Of a stretch of 13,247 nucleotides of DNA, positions 5,981 through 13,247 are shown one piece after another. Under the pieces are notes generated by a model, which was not told where the DNA came from, did no database searches, and was given only the letters and a program-made list of their open reading frames with translations. The stretch's first letter is position 1. Each line of letters begins with the position of its first letter. The DNA lies in NCBI GenBank assembly GCA_036782915.1, contig DAIPYE010000086.1, positions 1 to 13,247 on the forward strand, given 5' to 3'. The stretch is from JAEUSI01 sp036782915. GTDB taxonomy: Bacteria > Bacteroidota > Ignavibacteria > Tepidaquicellales > Tepidaquicellaceae. A program made the position numbers and the translations under genes.

Positions 5981-7447
5981 TTACTTCAATCCGTAATTTG
6001 GAGCTTCCTTTGTGATCTTCACATCATGAGGATGCGATTCTTTTAAACCGGCATTTGTAATTTTTACAAAGCGGGTTTTTGTTTTCATTTCCTGAATATT
6101 TTTAGCTCCGCAATATCCCATGGCTGCCCTAAGTCCGCCTAGAATCTGATAAATTGTGTCGCTTACATTTCCTTTGTAAGGAACGATACCTTCAATTCCC
6201 TCAGGTACAAGTTTATTTATATCGTCTTCCATATCCTGAAAATATCTGTCACGGCTTCCCGATTTCATAGCTTCCATCGATCCCATTCCTCTGTAAACTT
6301 TATAACTTCTTCCTTCATAAAGAACTTTTTCTCCGGGTGCTTCCTCTGTTCCTGCAAATAAACCTCCCAGCATTACAGTATCCGCTCCGCCTGCTATGGC
6401 TTTTGCAAAATCTCCGGTCTGTTTCACGCCGCCGTCTGAGATCACAGGTATTTTATTTTTCATGGCAACTTTCGCGCAGTCTATAACCGCTGTCATCTGT
6501 GGTACACCTACTCCGGCAATTATTCTTGTAGTACAGATTGCACCTGCGCCTATCCCGACTTTTATACAATCCGCTCCCGCTTTTATAAGATCAAGTGTAG
6601 CCTCTCCGGTTGCAACATTTCCGGCAATAATTTCAATATCAAAATCCTTCTTTATTTTTTTTACCATTTGAATTACACCGAGTGAATGTCCGTGCGCTGT
6701 ATCCACTACTATTACATCAACTCCTGCATTTATTAATTGCTTAACTCTTTCTATTGTATCAGGCGTGACTCCTACGGCTGCTCCGGCTCTTAATCTGCCG
6801 AATTTATCCTTGCATGCATTGGGAAATTTTCTTCGTTTCTGAATATCTTTAAATGTGATCAAACCTCTCAGAATTCCGGCTTTATCTACCACAGGCAGCT
6901 TTTCAATTCTGTATTTCTGCAGGATCACTTCCGCTTTTTCAAGGTCTGTTCCCAGTGGCGCAGTTACAAGATTTGCTTTGGTCATTATATCCGAAACAAG
7001 CTGTGTTTCATCAGGCTCAAATCTCAGATCCCTGTTTGTGAGAATTCCGATCAGCATATTCTTATTATTCACAATGGGAATTCCTGAGATCTTGTATTTC
7101 TGCATCAGTGCAAGCGCTTCTGCAATAGTTTTATCAGAAGTCAGAGTGATCGGATCTCTTATCATTCCGCTTTCACTGCGTTTTACTTTATCAACTTCAG
7201 ATGCCTGTGTATCGATCGACATATTCTTATGAATTATACCAATACCGCCTTCACGGGCAATTGCTATTGCCATTTCACTGCCTGTAACTGTATCCATTGC
7301 CGCCGACAAAACCGGAATATTAAGCTCTATATTTTTTGTCAGACGGGATTTAATATTTACATCCCTCGGAAGGACACTGGATTTGTCAGGAATTAATAAT
7401 ACATCATCAAATGTAATTGCTGTATCTATGATCTTTTCAGATTTCAT
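5981..7447 (-). CDS. guaB: IMP dehydrogenase
   Basis: The 488-aa product oxidises IMP to XMP with NAD+, the first committed step of GMP synthesis. The family length is normal. The N-terminal barrel strand ITFDDVLLIPDKSSVLPRDV is intact. A Bateman pair of CBS domains (about 93-205, RDPITLTSD... and MTKANLVTAPLGTDLEKA...) can bind regulatory nucleotides. The VIVVDTAHGHS strand, the NAD/IMP region and the catalytic loop GIGAGAICTTR follow, with Cys305 as nucleophile. The later GGVKQTGDFAKAIAGGAD, GMGSMEAM and the flap SRDRYFQ (Arg-Tyr pair) are present. The catalytic loop has Ala where most bacterial enzymes have Pro (GPG) and Ser (GSIC). Start ATG 7445-7447 gives the standard N-terminus, 7 bp after the stop of the upstream peptidase gene, so the two are probably co-transcribed. 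Confidence 0.98.
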   Translation of the reverse strand: MKSEKIIDTAITFDDVLLIPDKSSVLPRDVNIKSRLTKNIELNIPVLSAAMDTVTGSEMAIAIAREGGIGIIHKNMSIDTQASEVDKVKRSESGMIRDPITLTSDKTIAEALALMQKYKISGIPIVNNKNMLIGILTNRDLRFEPDETQLVSDIMTKANLVTAPLGTDLEKAEVILQKYRIEKLPVVDKAGILRGLITFKDIQKRRKFPNACKDKFGRLRAGAAVGVTPDTIERVKQLINAGVDVIVVDTAHGHSLGVIQMVKKIKKDFDIEIIAGNVATGEATLDLIKAGADCIKVGIGAGAICTTRIIAGVGVPQMTAVIDCAKVAMKNKIPVISDGGVKQTGDFAKAIAGGADTVMLGGLFAGTEEAPGEKVLYEGRSYKVYRGMGSMEAMKSGSRDRYFQDMEDDINKLVPEGIEGIVPYKGNVSDTIYQILGGLRAAMGYCGAKNIQEMKTKTRFVKITNAGLKESHPHDVKITKEAPNYGLK

Positions 7448-7454
7448 TTTTGGA

Positions 7455-8342
7455 TTAAGGAATTAATTTAGCTTTAAGTAGATCTTTATAAATATTTTCC
7501 GGTACGAGGTTTCCGTCAAATGAACGAACATACATTATATGCAGATGAGTCGGAGATCGTGTCTGATATGCATTCTTTCCTGTTCTCCCCATTGTACCCA
7601 GAGAAGATCCGGGTTCGACAAAATCTCCTGTACTTACATAAACTTCTTTCATGTGTGCATAATAAAATAATCCGTTCGTGAAATTGTCATACACATAAAC
7701 TATGTTTCCTCCTTTAATATCCATCATAGTATTGTCCCAGTTTTTTCTTGTTTCCACCACAATCCCGCCGCTCATTGATAAAATTTCAACCGGTTCATTT
7801 GTATTATCTTCCAGGCAATCCTGATTACTGTCATCTATGAAAATATCATGAGCAGGATGCCCTCCGGAATTCTGACTGAAAAAATCAAAACCTGCTGTTA
7901 TATATCCGTTTCCTCCGAATCCTCCGATTGCCGTCGGCGCATATCCTTTGACAGGAAATACCCATTCATTGTCAGAATACTTTTTTATTTTTTTTGCTTT
8001 CACATTTTTTTCCATAAAATCCCACAGATCATTGGTGAATTTATTCATAGAATCAATTGCAGCTTGTCTTGATATTTCTCCGTCCCTGATTTCTTTTACT
8101 ATCGGATACCACCTGTTTGCGATATCCGTGTTGACAACATAAAACGCTTCATCAGACTTCAGCGCATTCAGCTTTTGTAAAATTGATGTCAGAGAAACAT
8201 TATAGTTGATTTTTTTGATCTCTGTTTTCTTCTTGCTTTTTTTGGTTTTCTTATCTTTATCATCTGCAAATGCAGGATTAAAACTTTGAAGACATAACAC
8301 CCATGTAAAAAGCAATACTGTCAGAATTTTTATAAGCTTCAA
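7455..8342 (-). CDS. M23-family (LytM-type) metallo-endopeptidase, exported
   Basis: The 295-aa product has a signal peptide (MKLIKILTVLLFTWVLCLQSFNPAFA, cleavage near A26) and then a lysine-rich stretch (DDKDKKTKKSKKKTEIKK). An alpha-helical region covers about residues 50-125. The C-terminal M23 domain carries the zinc ligands H162 and D166 (GHPAHDIFI, HxxxD) and the HxH pair H266/H268 (THLHIMY). The strand GNIVYVYD, then FYYAHM, VSTGDFVEPGSSLGTMGRTG and the ending are typical of the fold. All catalytic motif residues are present, so an active peptidoglycan peptide cross-link hydrolase in the periplasm is likely, unlike degenerate LytM activators such as EnvC. The basic stretch may bind nucleic acid or wall polymers; this is a guess. 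The gene sits between a lipoprotein gene (55 bp upstream) and guaB (7 bp downstream). Confidence 0.9.
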   Translation of the reverse strand: MKLIKILTVLLFTWVLCLQSFNPAFADDKDKKTKKSKKKTEIKKINYNVSLTSILQKLNALKSDEAFYVVNTDIANRWYPIVKEIRDGEISRQAAIDSMNKFTNDLWDFMEKNVKAKKIKKYSDNEWVFPVKGYAPTAIGGFGGNGYITAGFDFFSQNSGGHPAHDIFIDDSNQDCLEDNTNEPVEILSMSGGIVVETRKNWDNTMMDIKGGNIVYVYDNFTNGLFYYAHMKEVYVSTGDFVEPGSSLGTMGRTGKNAYQTRSPTHLHIMYVRSFDGNLVPENIYKDLLKAKLIP

Positions 8343-8397
8343 AATAATTTTATTTATTTAGAATCAGAAATCGGAAAACAATCTGTAATTAAAAGAA

Positions 8398-8835
8398 CTA
8401 TTTATCGACAATTTCAATTTCGTTTGTAACTATTACCGTACCGTCGGGTTTAAGTGCGCTGACTTTATACTTCCCGGGATTTTTAAAATTCACATCCTCA
8501 AAATACACATAGTCCATATTTGATTCAGTATCAAATGGATATGTATCTACAGCTTCTCCTGATTTCAGATCCGTAATGTTAATATTTACTTTTTCTACAC
8601 CGAGCTTCTTTTTTGAAGGTCTTATGTCCACCATTACTGTTAATCTACCCGGAGTATATTTCATACTCTTTCCTTCGCATTTGTCAGAAGCCAGATCGTA
8701 TTTCTCGCAAAAGTAAAGTTTATCTGATTTTGAATCAGATGTCATTTCGCTGATCATGCCGCAGCTTAAAAGAAGTGTTACAAAAATAAATAATGCTGTA
8801 ATGGATTTAAAATATGTTTTGTAATTTTGATTCAT
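8398..8835 (-). CDS. Lipoprotein of unknown function
   Basis: The 145-aa product has a clear lipoprotein signal (hydrophobic FIFVTLLLSC, lipid-modified C25). A short Ser/Asp-rich linker is followed by a single compact domain rich in beta-strand pattern (RLTVMVDIRPS, VEKVNINITDL, YVYFEDVNF, GKYKVSALKPDGTVIVTNEIEIV). Two further cysteines (C43 and C53, in FCEKYDLASDKC) could form a disulfide. I do not recognise the family. It ends with TAG at 8398-8400, the only normal gene in this window with that stop. It is the first gene downstream of a terminator, ahead of the M23 peptidase and guaB genes on the same strand, so it may head an operon. An outer-membrane or periplasmic location is inferred from the lipobox. 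Confidence 0.85.
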   Translation of the reverse strand: MNQNYKTYFKSITALFIFVTLLLSCGMISEMTSDSKSDKLYFCEKYDLASDKCEGKSMKYTPGRLTVMVDIRPSKKKLGVEKVNINITDLKSGEAVDTYPFDTESNMDYVYFEDVNFKNPGKYKVSALKPDGTVIVTNEIEIVDK

Positions 8836-8863
8836 AAGTTAAATTTAATTTAGAGGTTTATAA

Positions 8864-8895
8864 AAAACTCAGACATTTTTAAATATCTGAGTTTT
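8864..8895 (-). terminator. Intrinsic terminator after the 68-aa gene
   Basis: A perfect 10-bp inverted repeat (AAAACTCAGA / TCTGAGTTTT, 12-nt loop) is followed on the minus strand by a T-rich stretch. It lies 12 bp past the stop of the 68-aa gene. This separates the ATPase/68-aa unit from the downstream lipoprotein-M23-guaB unit. Read on the plus strand it is also followed by T-rich DNA, but no plus-strand gene reaches it. Confidence 0.8.
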
Positions 8896-8906
8896 ATTTA
8901 AATTAA

Positions 8907-9113
8907 TTAAAGACCTAATTTATCTTTAATTGATCCTGCCAGACTGGCTAATCCGCCGGAAACATCTTTACCCGACATGACTGCTTCCACCTGCTCGGAC
9001 ATTCCCGCAGGAAGTTTCTCTTTAACAAATCCCATTACTGTTTCTACTGCTGATTTTGCCTGCTCGGGAGAAATCCCGGTCTTATCGGCAACAAGTTTTA
9101 CCAGATCTTCCAT
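8907..9113 (-). CDS. Small helical protein, DUF2267/DUF2780-like
   Basis: The 68-aa product has two short predicted helices joined by a gly-rich linker. The opening MEDLVKLVADKTGISPEQAKSAVETVMGFVKEKLP is typical of small helical DUF2267/DUF2780-type proteins found widely in Bacteroidota and Proteobacteria. It continues MSEQVEAVMSGKD and ends SIKDKLGL. No function is established; some relatives are single domains with a conserved GIS.EQA motif. There is no signal or membrane segment. It follows the HerA-like ATPase gene on the same strand (52-bp gap) and is followed by a clear intrinsic terminator. Reality of the gene is well supported by the neat codon frame and terminator; the family name is less sure. 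Confidence 0.72.
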   Translation of the reverse strand: MEDLVKLVADKTGISPEQAKSAVETVMGFVKEKLPAGMSEQVEAVMSGKDVSGGLASLAGSIKDKLGL

Positions 9114-9165
9114 TATTGTTTGTTTAAGTTATTAAATGTTGTGGGTTTAATTATAATTTTTTTAT

Positions 9166-10734
9166 TTAAAACCAGCCGGTTTTTTTCTTCCTGCTTGTAC
9201 TCCCGCCGATTCCCAATACTCCTAAAAGCCCTCTTGTCAGTTCCCTCGCAACTGTTCTGCCAACCTGTCTTGCAGTTGTACTGGTTAAAACTTTTTCAAC
9301 TGTACTTTTCTCTTCTTTTACATTTGTAGTTTCTGTTCCATTTTCTGAATTCTTTATTCCCTGTTCTGCAATTTCATGAGCTGCATTAAGTTTATTTGTC
9401 AATATTTCATAAGCGCTTTCCCTGTCGATAATCTGATTGTATTTATGTGTTAATGTTGATTTGCCTACTAATGTATCTATTTCCATTTCATTCAATATAT
9501 CCATCCTTGATGCCGGTGCGCAAAGAAGCGTTGCTGCAAGCGGAGTTGGATTTCCCTTTTCACTCAGAACAGTTACTGCTGCTTCACCGATTCCCATTGA
9601 AGTCAGAAGCTCTTCTATATTGTAAAACTCAGAGATCGGATAATTCTGAGAAATAAGCTTTATCTGCTTTCTGTCATTTGCAGTGAAAGCTCTCAGCGAA
9701 TGTTGTACCTTCATTCCAAGCTGACTCAATACAGAATCCGGAATATCAGTCGGATTCTGTGTACAGAAAAATATTCCGACACCTTTTGATCTGATAAGTT
9801 TGATTATTGACTCGATCTGTGATAATAAAGCTTTTGATGCTTCCTGAAAAAGCAGATGAGCTTCGTCTATGAATATTACCAGCTTCGGCTGATTAGAATC
9901 GCCTTCTTCCGGAAATGTATTGTAAATTTCAACAAGCATACAAAGTAAAAATGTAGAAAATAACTTAGGTTTGTTTTGAATGTCTGTCAGTCTTATAATG
10001 GATATCACGCCTTTTCCTGTTTCATCAATTTTGACAAGATCTTCTACTTCAAATGAAGATTCCCCGAAAAAAAGATCTGCCTGCTGCTGCTCAAGCTCTA
10101 TGACCTTTCTTAAAATTGTCCCCGTGGATGAGGTCGAGATCTTACCGTAAGAAGATTCAATTTCCTTTTTACCTTCCTCTGTAATATACTGCAGCATTTT
10201 TTTGAAATCTTTCAGGTCGAGTAAAGGATATTTATTGTCATCACAATATTTGAAAATAACTGAAACTATTCCGGTTTGTGTATCATTCAGTTCAAGAATT
10301 TTTGAAAATAAAACCGGACCGAATTCTGAAACAGTGGCTCTTAATCTTACTCCTTTTTCATTCGAAATAGTTAAAAGTTCAACGGGAAATCCTGAAGGTG
10401 TATATTGAATTCCAATCTTCTGTGACCTTTCTTCAATTTTCGGATTTGTTTCTCCGGGCTGCGCAAGTCCGCTCAGATCACCTTTTATATCCATCATTAA
10501 TACCGGAACTGATTTTGATGAAAGACCTTCGGCAATAATCTGTAATGTTTTAGTCTTTCCTGTTCCAGTCGCGCCGGCAATGAGTCCGTGCCTGTTCATT
10601 GTTTTTAACGGAAGTTTTATATGAACTCCCTGAAGTGTCTCTGAATTTAAGATCGAACAGCCTAAAAGAATGGAATCACCTTTAAATGAATATCCTTCGT
10701 TTATCGAATTAATAAATTTTTCTTTGTCAGCCAT
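9166..10734 (-). CDS. yjgR: HerA/YjgR-like P-loop ATPase (DUF853)
   Basis: The 522-aa product has Walker A at residues 54-61 (GATGTGKT), a Walker B at LVIFIDEAHLLF, and sensor-type segments including IGIFFCTQNPTDIPDSVLSQLG (KGVGIFFCTQNP). These, with the ordering MNRHGLIAGATGTGKTKTLQIIAEGLSSK and MMDIKGDLSGLAQPG, match the DUF853 (HerA-type C-terminal) family to which E. coli YjgR belongs; that protein has about 500 residues. The C-terminus ends in GLLGVLGIGGSTSRKKKTGWF, also typical. HerA-related proteins are FtsK-like motors, but the job of YjgR is not established, and no NurA-type nuclease neighbour is visible here. The gene is first in a two-gene unit with the 68-aa protein. Confidence 0.9.
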   Translation of the reverse strand: MADKEKFINSINEGYSFKGDSILLGCSILNSETLQGVHIKLPLKTMNRHGLIAGATGTGKTKTLQIIAEGLSSKSVPVLMMDIKGDLSGLAQPGETNPKIEERSQKIGIQYTPSGFPVELLTISNEKGVRLRATVSEFGPVLFSKILELNDTQTGIVSVIFKYCDDNKYPLLDLKDFKKMLQYITEEGKKEIESSYGKISTSSTGTILRKVIELEQQQADLFFGESSFEVEDLVKIDETGKGVISIIRLTDIQNKPKLFSTFLLCMLVEIYNTFPEEGDSNQPKLVIFIDEAHLLFQEASKALLSQIESIIKLIRSKGVGIFFCTQNPTDIPDSVLSQLGMKVQHSLRAFTANDRKQIKLISQNYPISEFYNIEELLTSMGIGEAAVTVLSEKGNPTPLAATLLCAPASRMDILNEMEIDTLVGKSTLTHKYNQIIDRESAYEILTNKLNAAHEIAEQGIKNSENGTETTNVKEEKSTVEKVLTSTTARQVGRTVARELTRGLLGVLGIGGSTSRKKKTGWF

Positions 10735-11312
10735 TTAATTGAGATTCGTGAAATGTTTGGTTTTAGATTTAAATCATTATAATCATTTAAATATTTTATT
10801 AAAATTTAAAAATCGGTGATATTATTAAGTTTATGTAAATTGGTTCTTAATCTGATGCAAATCACTCCGCTGAGTTACTCAATTTTTATATTCTTCTCTT
10901 TCACAGGTTCACCGTTTGGTGAAGGAGGAAGTTTCGGCAGAGTTATTTTTGCGATGTGAAAAAAATGTTGTCTGTTGCTATTGTCATAGAACCCTGTGAT
11001 AAAGAAGTAAGGCAGAGAAAGAGAATTTGTTATTTTCTCTGAGTCGAACTTGAATAGTTCCATGACATTTAAGTTTATTTGATGTGAAAGACTTAGAAGT
11101 GACATAAAATACTATCTTGTCAACTGGATATGAGTGAATATAGTCCGGATCCAATTCCAAATTATTTATTTAGCTGACCTCTGAAAATTAATTGCATTTT
11201 TAGAATAAAATATTCTTCATAATTTTGTAAAGAAAAATTAAGAACAGATATACACCATCATGATAAAACCTGCCACGCCATATTCTAACACTTTAACACT
11301 AGTAAAATAATT
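10735..11312. other. Gene-poor spacer between divergent genes
   Basis: This 578-bp stretch separates the minus-strand ATPase gene from the plus-strand propeller gene. It holds a doubtful 76-aa minus-strand ORF (10875-11105). AT-rich sequence with short direct and inverted ATTTAAAT elements lies at 10768-10800. A TAATTTTG at 11220-11227 matches the Bacteroidota -7 consensus TAnnTTTG on the plus strand, but no convincing -33 TTTG partner sits at the right distance. No tRNA, repeat array or transposase was recognised. Confidence 0.6.
10875..11105 (-). CDS. Doubtful 76-aa hypothetical ORF
   Basis: The ORF runs from ATG 11103-11105 to TAA at 10875-10877 and encodes a 76-residue sequence with mixed, protein-like composition (SLPYFFITGFYDNSNRQH FFHIAKITLPKLPPSPNG). 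No domain, signal peptide or membrane segment is recognised. A TAG lies in frame just upstream of the ATG, and there is no Shine-Dalgarno sequence, though few genes here have one. The G+C looks higher than in the flanking spacer, which favours a real or decayed coding segment. It may be the remnant of a longer gene. I consider it uncertain. Confidence 0.3.
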   Translation of the reverse strand: MSLLSLSHQINLNVMELFKFDSEKITNSLSLPYFFITGFYDNSNRQHFFHIAKITLPKLPPSPNGEPVKEKNIKIE

Positions 11313-12830
11313 ATGAAGTCTTATAAAAAAATATTTTATCTTTTCATAGTTTTATTCATTACTAATGTAACTAAATCCCATTCTCAGTTAGTGCCTGATT
11401 TTAGAGTGAATGATGATTCGACTTCAACCCGATCACAATATGCTTCAAAACTCAGCGCTGACAGGCTTGGAAATTTCACAGTCGTATGGCAAGATCAAAG
11501 AAATAACAGACCAAATGTTTATGCTCAAAGATTTGATTATAATGCTAATTTCTTAGGGGTGAATTTCCGAGTTAATTCAATACCTGATTCAGCAGGACGT
11601 CCTTCTATTGCTATCACAAAATCAGGTAAAATTGGTATCACTTGGCTTGAGATCAATAGCACAATCCCAAATAGTTCAAAAATAAAATTCCGTGTCTTTA
11701 ATTCTGATGGAATTCCTGTTTCAGATGAAAAAGTAATATGCGATACTACTGGTAATTTTATGGGTTTTTCTTCAATGGGTGTAAATGAGAGGAGTGAGTT
11801 CATTATATCCTGGAATCAAAAAGGAGTTTTATATCAAATAGTTGATTCTGTCGGAAACAAAATAGGAAATAATATTTTGGTTAATGACAATACAGTTTTT
11901 GCGGGTCAGGGAGATCCTGCTATAAATGTCAGAGTAGATAATAGTTTTATCATAACGTGGAGTGATACAAGGCCTCCATCCGGTGGAAGCGCGGATGATA
12001 TTTATTTTCAAATGTTTGATCAATTTGGAACAAGAATAGGAGTAAATCAAAAAGTGAATGATGATGTTTCGACTTTCAATTTACAGTTAGCTCCAAAGAT
12101 ATCATCTAATGAACTCGGGGAATTCTTAATTGCTTGGTATGATGACAGGTTAGATAATAGTCATAGTGAAATATTTGCCCAAAATTATACTAATAATGGA
12201 TTTAAAATTGGAGTTAACTATAGAGTATCTGAAAGTTTTATTAATTATGGAAAAGGAATATGTAATGTATTTCAAAAACCTAATGGTGAGTTTCTTATTG
12301 GATGGACCGAATCGAGACCATTTATATCGTCGCCTTATTTTCAAAGATATGATTCTTCCGGAATCAAAATCGGGAATAATTTTTTAGTATCCAGTCAATT
12401 CCCTGGAGTTAATAAAAGTTATAGTGATTTTATTATATATAATGATAAGATTATAAGTGTTTGGAATGATGAACGCAATGGACCTTTTGATGTCTATAGT
12501 AATATCAGATCGTTCACAAATCCTGATACAACTGTAAACATTATTCAAACTTCTTCTTTTATTCCTGAAAATTTTACTTTATATCAAAATTATCCGAACC
12601 CTTTTAATCCTACAACTTTAATATATTTTGATATCAAACTAAGTGGTATTTATAAATTAGAGATATTCAACAATCTCGGTCAGAACGTTAAAGAGATATT
12701 TCATAAAAGTTTTAATCCCGGAACTTATCAGCTTAATTTTGATGCTAATGGATTAAGTTCCGGAATATACTACTATATTCTTTCTTCCCCAAAGGAAAGA
12801 TTTGTTAAGAGTTTGGTTCTTTTAAAATAA
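11313..12830 (+). CDS. Secreted seven-repeat (probable beta-propeller) protein with Por/T9SS sorting domain
   Basis: The 505-aa product begins with a signal peptide (MKSYKKIFYLFIVLFITNVTKSHS, cleavage near S24/Q25). Seven repeats of about 50-60 residues then follow, each with a hydrophobic strand ending in W: W59 (QDQR), W111 (LE), W167 (NQK), W216 (SDTR), W275 (YDDR), W331 (TESR) and W384 (NDER). Each W is preceded by residues such as VV, IT, IS or IA and the repeats also share IGVN.RVN-like segments. This count fits a seven-bladed propeller, inferred and not shown. Residues from about 425 carry the Por secretion tail: ENFTLYQNYPNPFNPTTLIYFDI, then KLEIFNNLGQNVKEI, then GIYYYIL and KSLVLLK. 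It is thus exported by the type IX system and sorted to the surface or medium. Ligand unknown. The next gene begins 47 bp downstream. Confidence 0.9.
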   Translation: MKSYKKIFYLFIVLFITNVTKSHSQLVPDFRVNDDSTSTRSQYASKLSADRLGNFTVVWQDQRNNRPNVYAQRFDYNANFLGVNFRVNSIPDSAGRPSIAITKSGKIGITWLEINSTIPNSSKIKFRVFNSDGIPVSDEKVICDTTGNFMGFSSMGVNERSEFIISWNQKGVLYQIVDSVGNKIGNNILVNDNTVFAGQGDPAINVRVDNSFIITWSDTRPPSGGSADDIYFQMFDQFGTRIGVNQKVNDDVSTFNLQLAPKISSNELGEFLIAWYDDRLDNSHSEIFAQNYTNNGFKIGVNYRVSESFINYGKGICNVFQKPNGEFLIGWTESRPFISSPYFQRYDSSGIKIGNNFLVSSQFPGVNKSYSDFIIYNDKIISVWNDERNGPFDVYSNIRSFTNPDTTVNIIQTSSFIPENFTLYQNYPNPFNPTTLIYFDIKLSGIYKLEIFNNLGQNVKEIFHKSFNPGTYQLNFDANGLSSGIYYYILSSPKERFVKSLVLLK

Positions 12831-12862
12831 CTTTTCACAAATCAAAAATCCGCGTTTGCGGT

Positions 12863-12869
12863 AAAGGAG
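12863..12869 (+). promoter_or_regulatory. Shine-Dalgarno site AAAGGAG
   Basis: AAAGGAG ends 8 nt before the ATG at 12878, a good ribosome-binding position. It is the only strong Shine-Dalgarno sequence I see in the window; other starts have A/T-rich leaders. It supports the chosen start. A short CCGC-GTTT-GCGG hairpin lies just upstream (12850-12861). Confidence 0.7.
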
Positions 12870-12877
12870 TAACAAAA

Positions 12878-13247
12878 ATGAAAAAGCTACTTGTTTTATT
12901 ACTATTCATTTTACTTTTCCCTGTTCAATCATTTCCAGAAGATGATCCTACACTATGTACCATGGATCTGACAGAGAATTCCACTGATCCAATCCCAAAT
13001 TATATACAACCGTGGTGGAATAATGTACGAATAGGAAAATTTGCAGTTGTTTATGTAGATTTTCCTGACGGAAGATACATCAATGGAAGTGACACACTTC
13101 AACCATTTTATGACAACCAGCTTGAATAGGTGAGAGATCATGGAGTATTAGACGCTGCAGGTGAAATGGGAATCGTCTTGGAACAAACAAATATTCAGGC
13201 AGGTAATAAATATGTTAAAGCGTCAAAGTATAATTTAGAAGCACTTG
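12878..13247 (+). pseudogene. Exported protein interrupted by an in-frame TAG, partial (runs off right edge)
   Basis: Translation from ATG 12878 gives a signal peptide (MKKLLVLLLFILLFPVQS) and a mature part with TLCTMDLTENSTDP, NNVRIGKFAVVYVDFPDGRYINGSD and LQPFYDNQLE. A TAG at 13127-13129 (codon 84) then interrupts it. The same frame continues without a stop for 39 codons (VRDHGVLDAAGEMGIVLEQ...) to the window edge, so one substitution seems to have split a longer gene. The KFAVVYVDFPDGR strand faintly resembles the start of M6-type metallopeptidase domains, but no zinc motif is inside the window. A sequencing error, a real nonsense mutation or stop readthrough could explain this. It follows the propeller gene by 47 bp on the same strand. 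Confidence 0.6.

Noticed and set aside
6396..7232. Plus-strand ORFs opposite guaB
   Set aside because: They lie entirely inside guaB, have no domains and are antisense shadows of a strongly conserved gene.
10875..11105. Transposase or phage remnant in the spacer
   Set aside because: No recognisable transposase or phage motif and no terminal repeats were found, so it is only listed as a doubtful ORF.
1602..13129. Possible TAG reassignment, since two reading frames have in-frame TAG (1602-1604 and 13127-13129)
   Set aside because: The lipoprotein gene ends with TAG (8398-8400), although a TAA follows soon after it in frame so this is weak evidence. The ORF6N gene also has a frameshift and missing middle, which codon reassignment would not explain. 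Local decay or error is the simpler reading.

Overview
The window is AT-rich bacterial chromosome, most likely from the Ignavibacteria/Bacteroidota (FCB) lineage. The main evidence is a secreted protein at 11313-12830 whose C-terminus has the YQNYPNPFNPTT-type Por (type IX) secretion sorting domain. A second secreted protein (1766-3484) carries two lamin-tail domains and an NPFSPDGDG/FlgD-Ig-like tail. Most start codons have A/T-rich leaders without a Shine-Dalgarno sequence, as is usual in that group. No rRNA, tRNA, CRISPR array or intact transposase was seen.

Layout. (1) 1-1765, minus strand: the 5' part of a radical SAM gene that runs off the left edge, with unusual cysteine spacing. Upstream of it is a small ORF made of five 17-residue repeats (FPPAGSWDNA core) followed by a clear intrinsic terminator. 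Next comes a decayed ORF6N (phage-type DNA-binding) pseudogene with a nonsense codon and a frameshift. (2) 1766-4526: the lamin-tail surface protein on the minus strand, divergent from a probable lipoprotein NlpC/P60 hydrolase on the plus strand. (3) 4527-10734, all minus strand. In transcription order this holds a HerA/YjgR-like ATPase, a 68-aa helical protein with terminator, an unknown lipoprotein, an M23 endopeptidase, guaB (IMP dehydrogenase), a 9-bp satellite array, a DinB-fold protein and a Bax-inhibitor-1 family membrane protein. (4) 10735-11312: a gene-poor spacer with one doubtful 76-aa ORF. (5) 11313-13247, plus strand: a seven-repeat (probable beta-propeller) secreted protein with a sorting domain, then the start of another secreted protein interrupted by an in-frame TAG.

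The core is ordinary housekeeping and cell-envelope maintenance: nucleotide synthesis (guaB), peptidoglycan hydrolases (M23, NlpC/P60), and exported adhesin- or surface-type proteins. The least ordinary part is the left edge. There a tandem-repeat peptide, whose repeats have drifted at synonymous positions but are held at the amino-acid level, lies on the same strand as a radical SAM gene. A multi-core modified-peptide precursor is one hypothesis for it, but this is unproven and the terminator between the two genes argues for separate transcription. Also notable are a perfect hairpin inside the 3' end of the NlpC/P60 gene that reads as the terminator of the convergent Bax-inhibitor gene, and two in-frame TAG lesions.
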